A stretch of 21,684 nt of DNA from CAYURR01 sp964446745 (GTDB lineage Bacteria > Bacillota > Clostridia > Lachnospirales > WQUN01). Position numbers and translations under genes: made by a program. How positions within the stretch are numbered: position 1 is the first letter of the stretch; every line of letters starts with the position of its first letter. The notes under the pieces were generated by a model that saw only the letters and a program-made list of their open reading frames with translations, ran no database searches and was not told the DNA's origin. This document shows positions 14,557-21,684 of the stretch, piece after piece. The stretch spans positions 1-21,684 of the forward strand of contig CAYURR010000029.1 of NCBI GenBank assembly GCA_964446745.1. Reading direction: 5' to 3'.

Positions 14557-17500
14557 ATGAGAAAAAGGTTCTTGAAGCATGTTTCTTTATTGCTTACGTT
14601 ATGTATGCTTCTCAATATGCCACATGGCATTTCTTTGGCAATGGCAGCCGATTCGGATGTTGACACAATAATAGCCGAGGATATTATAGATGTCATTGAC
14701 GAAGCCGATGACAATGTCGAACCATCTGAGAATGCTGATGAAGTTGAGGATACCGAAACGGAGACAGAAGCCGAGCCGGACGATCAAAACCAGTCCGATC
14801 CGGTTGATTACTCTGTATCGAATAACGTGAGCGTATACACTGCCGGCTCTGTTATGGCAGAGGACTTTAGCTTATCCGGCGATATTAACGAATATGATAT
14901 TCCGGTTTCTGTGTCTTCAACTACATATGACAAAAACGACCCAAGCTATAATACGCGTATAGCTTTAGTGGATGATGGCAAAAGCGGGAATCAACTGCGT
15001 GTAACAGCAAGATCGAATGATGTAAGAGCATCTATTCCGACTATTTCGGCTAACGGTTATACAGCCGTCGCATTTCACCTTGATGCGTCAGACAGTGCTT
15101 TTACTTCAAGCACACGTTGGGAACCAACCCTCGTCGCTGACGGTCAAACATACAACATGCCAAATACGGCTCTTCCAAGCGGGGTGTATACATTAAGAGA
15201 CAACGCCCTTAACGGTTCTGCTCCGACAGCGATAGATACCTCAAGCAGTGGCCGTTTTTCCTTCTATGGGGATCCCGGATGGGTTATCATTCCGTTCTCA
15301 TCGTACGGAAGCGGAGTTGCAGGTTCGGTCTCAAGCGTTGGCGCAACGACTCTCGGAACCACGGATGACGTTATTACATTTGCGTTCAGTGTGCGAGGGT
15401 CTGCGGGCCATGATGGCAAGTACTTCTATCTTGACGACATACAATTTTTAAACGCCGCCGATTACAGTGATATTTTGGCGGGCAATAAAAAACCTTTGGG
15501 AGCGCTTGAACCCGAGCCCCCTTCGCCAGGTTGGGTAGACAGTACAAAGCCAATACGCCAAAACTTTAACCAAGAATTAACAAATATATCCGGTTTGCAG
15601 CGCATATCGCATGCCACGGCGGTCCTTAGTGCCGATACGCTTGGCGCCGGCCCGGGCACCTATCAGCAGAGTAACCGTAAGATTACCGGAATGAACAGTG
15701 CAAGCGGGACCACAAAGGTAGATATAACCGATACTGACCCAAGCATCGGAACATATTACGAACTGGTCTCTAACGAACGCTCAGGGTTCACAGAGCCGGG
15801 TAATAAATCATTAAAAGTAAATGTATTAAGTGAATATGATGAAATGGTCATTGTTGATCTGGGTACAACAGCAGGCCATCAAGGAATTGCATTTTGGGTG
15901 GATTTTACAAATTACCATAGCAATATGCGCCTTCAGCCAACCTTGTTATTCCCCGACGGAACAACATTTGACATGCGCTATTCCACTACGCCCGATGTAT
16001 TCTTTACGATAGACCATGCTGATGGTACTGTTACAAATAGGGCATCGTCCACCAACGGGCGCATCGGTAATCTATTCGGATTTAAGGGATGGATAGTCAT
16101 ACCATTTAGCAGCTATACCGCAACAGATTCAAATGAGGTTTTGGGAACCTCTACAGAAGAAGCAAAGCTCCAACTCTTTATGTATAAGATTATACAAGGT
16201 GCAAAATCATTTTTGTTAGATGATATACAGTTTGTGCCTGATATAACAAAAATGCCGATCTACTTAGATGGTCAAACGGGAGAGGACATTGATGTAACAC
16301 CACCTACACCTCCTTCGCCTCCTTCGCCTCCTTCAGAGGGTACTGACCTGCCAAAGGGACCGACGGCACAGACCAAATCCAACATTACTGTGGACTTTAA
16401 GGTAGCAGCAGAAACGAGCTTTCCACAGGTTGGTGATTATGTAAAAGCAAAAATGAGCATTGATAACTTCGGATCAAATGATGTCAGCAACATTAAAGTT
16501 TACACCGACACACCGCCTTTCCTCATAAACAGCGATAGCAATGAGTTTACGGTGCAGGCACTGCAAGCAGGTAAAAAAGCTGAAATTACGTTTTTTTTCA
16601 AAGCCTTATCCGCAGGTCGCGGAAAAGTAAATGCGCGTGTTGTATTGCCATCCGGTACAACATTTACATTTTCAGATGACTTTACCGTAATGGGTGCGGG
16701 CTGGCTCCGCGGCGATCAGCATTCCCATTCCAAATGGTCAGACGGCGGCAGTGCCATACGAGAGAATGCAAATATGGCATATGACAAAGGTTTGAGCTGG
16801 CTGTACAGCACTGACCATTCAAATGGCTTAGCCAACACCAATGCGAATAAGGTTCCCACAGAACAGACCGCAGCACAGACTAAAAAGTTTAACGGGGCCT
16901 TGGTGGTATACCCGGGCACGGAGGTAACAACAGGTAGTCATGGGCATTCCAATATCTATTTCCTAAATAACGATGCCGTGCCACCTTACCAACAAAACTC
17001 CGCCGCCACATGGACAGATCATTTTAATACATATAAGGCACTGGGCGCTCTGAGCCTCTTAAACCACCCGTACCGCGACGACGGCTCACAAATGAAGACA
17101 TACTACGATGTCGCAGGTTACTTTGGCGTTGAAGGATGGAACGGCGGACACCACCCGCTTAGCCCCATCGGCGCACGTGCACTCAGAAGTTGGGATGATT
17201 TAAATATCCGTGGGCAAGCAAACAATGGTATTAACGGCAAGGTATATGCTTTAGCCAGCTCCGACGCGCATAACGCCGGTAATATCGCGGGTCCACACAC
17301 AGTGGGTTATTTCCCTGAATACCCCAAGCCGTATTCGAGTGACAACGGAGCGGTCTTGAAAAACGTATTCAATAGCGGTAATTACTATGGCACCAACGGG
17401 CCGGATTTGCGTTTTAGCATAGACGGTGTGCCCATGGGTGCTGTAGTAACCGGTGCTACAGGCCAACATACTATTAAACTGCACGCTGTGGATGATTATT

Positions 17501-20500
17501 CATATTTAACAAAGGTTACATTGTTAAAAGGCAATGTAACCGGGCAAAACCCACCCACATGGGATATCGTGAACACCTGGACACCGGCATCCGCGAATGA
17601 TCGAGGTGCCATGCAGGTTGTTAACACATGGGACTTATCGGGGCAGAACCTGCATGCTTGGGAAACTACATATCCAATCACCGCTAACGACAATGATTTT
17701 TATCGCGTTGAGGTTCAAAGCGCAGGCGCGAAATTTGGATCTGGCAGCGGTTACGCACCAGCGTTTAAATCTGGATTTGCTTTCTCAAATCCCATTTGGA
17801 TATCGACTGCGGGCGCATCCAATACGGCAGATTTGCTTAGCGCAACCTATAACGGCACTTCAGTACATAAAAGTGTGCTGGGTGAGTATTATGTGATTGC
17901 AACAAACAGCGAGAGCATGGATGTTAACAAGATGACTGCAATCGTTGTCGGCAGCAGCAAATCGATCAGCTACGACAATACAAAAGATCAATTTACCGTT
18001 ACCGTAACGGCCGCAAGCGGAGCACAGAATAGCTTTATCATCGGTGTAGTAAGAACCGGAAAAACAGAGACCAGCTTTGATCAATCTGAAGGTGGCGGCA
18101 ATGTCCCCGGTGCAAAGATGATACAAGATTTTGAGATGGGCAACGTCAACTCCGTCGTCAGCTGGGCATGGGGCAGAGGCGATGTCGGCGGCGGCTTTTT
18201 CCAAGATGATACTATATATAACAGAGGAAACCTTTCCATTGTTGATTTAAACAATAACAAGGTGCTTAAGGGTATGCTGAGCAACCCCACAGGCAACTTA
18301 ACCGCCACATCTTCTTGGTGGGAAAATGTATCTCAAATCAAGGTAGGCGCGGTTGAAGACAACTTTAAAGAAATATCATTCTGGGTTGATATGTCAAACT
18401 GCACCGAAGTTACCAGAATAAAGGCAAACCTGTCTGACGGCTCGAGCAAATATTGGGAAACCACTGCGTATACCCTTATTTTTGAGGACGAGAGCAAACC
18501 CAATCAAAACGGTATGGCAGGCAAGGGTGAATTGGTAATCCCATCGGGCTTCCGTGGATATGTCAGTGTTTCATTTGCGTCATACAAAAACCCTGAACAG
18601 GGTTATGCAATAGAACAAAACAATCCCAACCTGATGTTTGAGTTTTATGTCAGTAAACCAATGACAGGCTCGTTCTTCTATCTCGACCATCTACAGGTCA
18701 GAGAAACCGGCGCACCGTTCCTTCCCGGTTCCGTGCCCCCAGATTTTAAAGCCGAGCTGGCAGCGTTGGTTGCTTCGCTCGAAGACCTTAAAGAAAGTGA
18801 TTACACACCCGAGAGCTGGCAAGCCTTTATAGCCGCACTAAACGCCGCAAAAGCCGTGTTGGCTGCCGCAAACCCAACACAGGTAGAGATCGGCGCAGCC
18901 GAATCCGCACTCAGGATAGCTTATAATGCGCTTGTGGCCGCAAAGCCCAGGGTAAGTTTTACGGCTACCACAAACAGGGCAACGGATTTATTTGAAGCAA
19001 ACCTACACTGGGGCGTTACTCATACACATTATTGGTGGGACGTGCAGGACCCCGATGCATCCGCACGAGCGGCAGATTTGTTAACATCAGTCTCATCAAT
19101 TAATAACACGCATATCATGGGTTGGGGTGCAAAAAACCCGTGGCCGTCGAAGAATGCAGCATTCGATTTTAGCGACCTCAGGCATCGCGTCGATCTATTC
19201 GACAGCCTGGGTGGTGAAAAGTGGATGACATTCTGTACGGCACCCGGTTGGATGAAGGGCGAAGGCACATACGTAAACGGTGGGCATTCGCTTGATTGGG
19301 AGATGCATGAAGCTCCGCTGCCGGAGTTTGAGGACGACTTCGCATATCTCTGCGCCCAAATCGCCAAAGCCTTTCCCGAGGTTACAACATTTCAGGTATG
19401 GAATGAGTTTAAGGGTATGTGGAAAGAAGGCGGCATTGTTGATTATGAGCGTTACACCCGTTTGTATAATAAGGTGTACACAGCAGTTAAAGCCGTTAGA
19501 CCCGATGCAAAAATAGGCGGCTTCTACCTCGTTGTAGAAGGCGACGGTTCCATATCGCTCGGTGTTAATGGGAAGCATAATTATGAGCCGTTGGATAGCA
19601 ATGCCAAAGAGGCTTTAAGATACTTCTTAGATAATGCCATAGCCGTGGATTACCTCTTGGTTGACAGGGCTAACGTAGACTATCACAACGATGGTTACTG
19701 GGAATGGCAGACTAATCTATTCCGTCCAACGCGTGATCAGGCGATGCAGTTAACCAAATATTTTGCCAAAGCAACTAAAGAACTGGCAGAGCTGACCGAC
19801 TTGCCGATTGTATGGTCTGAATACTACGGCACATATGGCGATAACAACAGTGAATTCATGCCGATTAACTCGCCTTATATCGGCGCGCACTATGCCTCCA
19901 TCCTGTATAATATGATCAAGGGTGCCGGCGGACGTGATCTCTCTGCGTTGCTTTGGATAGAGTGGGATCATGATTTGGTGCGCCACTCAATATTTACAAA
20001 CACCGATGCGGGTGGCGGTCAACCAACACCGCACTACTACGCGATGAAAAAGCTGTTGGACAACTTCCCCATGGGCACCATGCTGCATGATGTGCAGATA
20101 TCATCACCGGATGTTGAGCAGAATAACATCGGAGACATGCTCGAAATCCTTGCTTCCGATCAATGCGCGTATGTTATTAACAAGACCAGCCAAACCATTA
20201 ACTTAACATTGGATGGTACAAGCCACGAAATTTCAGCCTATGGCGTCGAGGTACTTGACCTCAACACAACTCAAGAGACTGTCGCAACACCTGTTGCCAA
20301 TCCAAATGGCGGGCAGTTTACAACGAGCCAATGGGTAACATTATCGTGTGCAACACCGGGTGCCGAAATATTCTATACGCTTGACGGAAGTACGCCAACA
20401 AGAAGCAGCACGCTGTATACAGGTGCAATCGCTATTACAAACACAAAAACCTTAAAAGCGTTTGCAATAAAATCCGGTATGATTGACAGCTCGGTAATGA

Positions 20501-21573
20501 CAAGTGTATTTAGAATTGAAGCCGCCGGTACTTCATCGCCCGGAACAATACCGCCGTCAAAGCCGTCATCAACACAGAGTTCATCTGATACAAACGAACC
20601 TGCTAACATACCGGTAAGTAAAAATGTATTAGTACCCGAAAACGATACATCCAACATAATCAAAGATGCTATCAAAAAGGGAAAAGCCGATAGTACAAAA
20701 CCCGTAGCTGTTATTAACATTAAAGGGGACGCAATTGGTGCTATCATTACCGGCAAAGACTTGCTGACGTTAGTGCATGCAGATGGTGTTTTACTTGTAA
20801 ATAACGGATCATTTAGCGTAACATGCACATCAGCGTTGATTAAGGAATGGGCGGTAGCTGCAGAAGCCAAAGTAACGCTGACGCTAAAACAACAAGCCAA
20901 CCTTGATATTAACAAGGATGTTGTTGATCGTCTTGTACGTACAGCAGGTATCAATAACTCGTTGTTCAAAGTAGCACGCGAAATAGCTGTTACTGTAGGA
21001 GACAGAGACATCGGAAAAACGAAGAATCCTTACATGATAACTGTTGATGTCAGCGGCTTAAACTTAAATGCTAAACAGAAACCAAACTTTACAGGCATTC
21101 ATTTTGATAGTGAGACACAAAACTATCAACAGTTAGGCGGCGAATTTTCAGCTGACGGTAAAACCTTTACCTTCCATACCTATGAAGGCGGTGTTCATAG
21201 CGTAATTGTATCTGGCAAGTTATTAAAGCTTCATTTTGCCATTGATAAGTCGTCGTATACTAAAAACAACACCGTATTCGAAAACGACATAGCGCCGTTT
21301 ATCAGTACCGACAACAAAACGATGATGCCTTTACGTGTGGTTGCCGAAGGTTTAGGTGCTGAGGTAAATTGGATAGCCGAAACACGAACAGTCATTATCA
21401 CAAAGAATGGTGCCACGGTATCACTCACAATTAACGAGACATTACCCGGAGATTTGGGAACAGCAATTATTGTAAATGACCGCACATTTGTGCCTCTGCG
21501 TTATGTGGCAGAAAAGCTCGGAGCTAATGTTGTGTGGGACGCAACAGACCGTACAGTAAGAATTTATCAGTAA
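14557..21573 (+). CDS. Giant secreted multidomain enzyme: PHP-type hydrolase plus GH39-like glycosidase
   Basis: The 2338-residue protein has a signal peptide (cleavage near AMA-A, residue 30) and an acidic linker. Jelly-roll-like modules cover about 107-303 and 345-563. A Pro-rich linker (582-596) and a CARDB-like beta domain (609-711) follow. A PHP domain of the CehA/McbA type (about 713-960) shows H722 and H724, D753-H754, E789, H795/H797, H837, and D903/H905, with a beta-rich tail. A third jelly-roll module (1185-1386) and a FIVAR helical module (1397-1465) come next. A GH39-like barrel (1467-1900) has likely acid/base E1617 (WNEF) and nucleophile E1755 (WSEYYG). A chitobiase-type C-terminal module (1910-1988), a Ser/Thr linker, an unassigned domain (2019-2225) and a copper-amine-oxidase-like stalk (2227-2338, PLRVVAEGLGAEVNW) complete it. 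It is probably cell-surface associated and the extracellular enzyme of this locus. GGGAGGGAG lies 8 bases before the ATG. Confidence 0.85.
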   Translation: MRKRFLKHVSLLLTLCMLLNMPHGISLAMAADSDVDTIIAEDIIDVIDEADDNVEPSENADEVEDTETETEAEPDDQNQSDPVDYSVSNNVSVYTAGSVMAEDFSLSGDINEYDIPVSVSSTTYDKNDPSYNTRIALVDDGKSGNQLRVTARSNDVRASIPTISANGYTAVAFHLDASDSAFTSSTRWEPTLVADGQTYNMPNTALPSGVYTLRDNALNGSAPTAIDTSSSGRFSFYGDPGWVIIPFSSYGSGVAGSVSSVGATTLGTTDDVITFAFSVRGSAGHDGKYFYLDDIQFLNAADYSDILAGNKKPLGALEPEPPSPGWVDSTKPIRQNFNQELTNISGLQRISHATAVLSADTLGAGPGTYQQSNRKITGMNSASGTTKVDITDTDPSIGTYYELVSNERSGFTEPGNKSLKVNVLSEYDEMVIVDLGTTAGHQGIAFWVDFTNYHSNMRLQPTLLFPDGTTFDMRYSTTPDVFFTIDHADGTVTNRASSTNGRIGNLFGFKGWIVIPFSSYTATDSNEVLGTSTEEAKLQLFMYKIIQGAKSFLLDDIQFVPDITKMPIYLDGQTGEDIDVTPPTPPSPPSPPSEGTDLPKGPTAQTKSNITVDFKVAAETSFPQVGDYVKAKMSIDNFGSNDVSNIKVYTDTPPFLINSDSNEFTVQALQAGKKAEITFFFKALSAGRGKVNARVVLPSGTTFTFSDDFTVMGAGWLRGDQHSHSKWSDGGSAIRENANMAYDKGLSWLYSTDHSNGLANTNANKVPTEQTAAQTKKFNGALVVYPGTEVTTGSHGHSNIYFLNNDAVPPYQQNSAATWTDHFNTYKALGALSLLNHPYRDDGSQMKTYYDVAGYFGVEGWNGGHHPLSPIGARALRSWDDLNIRGQANNGINGKVYALASSDAHNAGNIAGPHTVGYFPEYPKPYSSDNGAVLKNVFNSGNYYGTNGPDLRFSIDGVPMGAVVTGATGQHTIKLHAVDDYSYLTKVTLLKGNVTGQNPPTWDIVNTWTPASANDRGAMQVVNTWDLSGQNLHAWETTYPITANDNDFYRVEVQSAGAKFGSGSGYAPAFKSGFAFSNPIWISTAGASNTADLLSATYNGTSVHKSVLGEYYVIATNSESMDVNKMTAIVVGSSKSISYDNTKDQFTVTVTAASGAQNSFIIGVVRTGKTETSFDQSEGGGNVPGAKMIQDFEMGNVNSVVSWAWGRGDVGGGFFQDDTIYNRGNLSIVDLNNNKVLKGMLSNPTGNLTATSSWWENVSQIKVGAVEDNFKEISFWVDMSNCTEVTRIKANLSDGSSKYWETTAYTLIFEDESKPNQNGMAGKGELVIPSGFRGYVSVSFASYKNPEQGYAIEQNNPNLMFEFYVSKPMTGSFFYLDHLQVRETGAPFLPGSVPPDFKAELAALVASLEDLKESDYTPESWQAFIAALNAAKAVLAAANPTQVEIGAAESALRIAYNALVAAKPRVSFTATTNRATDLFEANLHWGVTHTHYWWDVQDPDASARAADLLTSVSSINNTHIMGWGAKNPWPSKNAAFDFSDLRHRVDLFDSLGGEKWMTFCTAPGWMKGEGTYVNGGHSLDWEMHEAPLPEFEDDFAYLCAQIAKAFPEVTTFQVWNEFKGMWKEGGIVDYERYTRLYNKVYTAVKAVRPDAKIGGFYLVVEGDGSISLGVNGKHNYEPLDSNAKEALRYFLDNAIAVDYLLVDRANVDYHNDGYWEWQTNLFRPTRDQAMQLTKYFAKATKELAELTDLPIVWSEYYGTYGDNNSEFMPINSPYIGAHYASILYNMIKGAGGRDLSALLWIEWDHDLVRHSIFTNTDAGGGQPTPHYYAMKKLLDNFPMGTMLHDVQISSPDVEQNNIGDMLEILASDQCAYVINKTSQTINLTLDGTSHEISAYGVEVLDLNTTQETVATPVANPNGGQFTTSQWVTLSCATPGAEIFYTLDGSTPTRSSTLYTGAIAITNTKTLKAFAIKSGMIDSSVMTSVFRIEAAGTSSPGTIPPSKPSSTQSSSDTNEPANIPVSKNVLVPENDTSNIIKDAIKKGKADSTKPVAVINIKGDAIGAIITGKDLLTLVHADGVLLVNNGSFSVTCTSALIKEWAVAAEAKVTLTLKQQANLDINKDVVDRLVRTAGINNSLFKVAREIAVTVGDRDIGKTKNPYMITVDVSGLNLNAKQKPNFTGIHFDSETQNYQQLGGEFSADGKTFTFHTYEGGVHSVIVSGKLLKLHFAIDKSSYTKNNTVFENDIAPFISTDNKTMMPLRVVAEGLGAEVNWIAETRTVIITKNGATVSLTINETLPGDLGTAIIVNDRTFVPLRYVAEKLGANVVWDATDRTVRIYQ
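16309..16335 (+). repeat. Three tandem 9-bp units encoding Pro-Pro-Ser
   Basis: CCTCCTTCG is repeated twice exactly and a third time with one change (last base A) in frame within the linker between the second jelly-roll module and the CARDB-like domain, residues 585-593. Length changes by slippage would keep the frame and only alter linker length. Confidence 0.8.
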
Positions 21574-21580
21574 AATAACA

Positions 21581-21615
21581 AAAAAAGAGCTACCGACATC
21601 CGGTGGCTCTTTTTT
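21581..21615 (+). terminator. Intrinsic terminator of the large enzyme gene
   Basis: Arms at 21581-21595 and 21601-21615 form a 15-bp stem (one G-U pair) with a 5-base loop ACATC, ending in a run of six T. It begins 8 bases after the stop codon. The A-rich left arm makes it usable in both directions. The remaining bases to 21684 show nothing recognisable. Confidence 0.9.
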
Positions 21616-21684
21616 ACAATTGAATTCCGCAAAAGACTTTGAAAATCTAATTCCTTTTCTTACCAATCTGCTACACCAAGTACG

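Noticed and set aside
20373..21011. 212-codon open frame on the minus strand inside the large enzyme gene
   Set aside because: It lies opposite coherent domain sequence on the plus strand and its Ser/Leu-rich composition is typical of an antisense shadow.
1..21684. CRISPR array, tRNA, rRNA or insertion-sequence transposase
   Set aside because: No regularly spaced repeats, no clover-leaf or rRNA-like sequence and no transposase-like protein were seen.

Overview
The window looks like chromosomal DNA from a Gram-positive, spore-forming-lineage member of the Firmicutes, probably Clostridia. This is inferred from a sigma-K sporulation gene, a bactofilin paired with a polysaccharide deacetylase, a large serine recombinase, an LplA/LplB/LplC-type sugar ABC transporter, and a secreted enzyme ending in a copper-amine-oxidase-like stalk domain. 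No rRNA, tRNA or CRISPR array was seen. Species cannot be assigned from the sequence alone.

Left part (1-4570): a promoter at 96-124 leads into a two-gene operon of a membrane-anchored polysaccharide deacetylase (209-1381) and a bactofilin (1403-2215), closed by a strong hairpin terminator. Converging on it from the right is a minus-strand pair: a metallophosphoesterase (3471-4418) and, 13 bases downstream, an aldo/keto reductase with two C-terminal iron-sulfur cysteine clusters (2297-3457).

Middle (4575-6000): the 5' half of sigK runs from 4575 and loses similarity at about 4860-4870, immediately after the codons for Cys93-Ile94-Glu95-Asn96. That is the place where the skin element interrupts sigK in Bacillus subtilis. 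Straight after it, converging on sigK, lies a serine recombinase in the same arrangement as B. subtilis spoIVCA. The recombinase is broken: the N-terminal catalytic motif is missing, there is a one-base frameshift near 5840, and the zinc-ribbon section is missing together with a frame change near 5265. The 3' half of sigK is not found anywhere to the right in this window. This is therefore the end of a decayed or rearranged skin-like element, and sigK here may be permanently disrupted.

Right part (6200-21573): a carbohydrate-use locus. It has a four-gene run of a cytosolic clan-A glycoside hydrolase (6200-8110), two transporter permeases (8107-9057 and 9071-9976) and a solute-binding lipoprotein (10040-11641). 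Next come a divergent AraC-type regulator with a well-formed promoter (11688-12566), a second cytosolic clan-A glycoside hydrolase (12652-14313), and a secreted 2338-residue protein (14557-21573). The large protein combines three related jelly-roll-like modules, a PHP/CehA-McbA-type metal hydrolase, a FIVAR module, a GH39-like glycosidase, a chitobiase-type C-terminal module and a C-terminal stalk domain. A reasonable model is that it attacks a complex glycan outside the cell, the transporter imports the released oligosaccharides using a shared ATPase encoded elsewhere, and the two cytosolic hydrolases finish the job under AraC control. The substrate is not evident.

The most notable features are the interrupted sigK with its degraded recombinase, the possibility that the glycan locus lies inside the skin-like element, and the unusual PHP-plus-glycosidase fusion.
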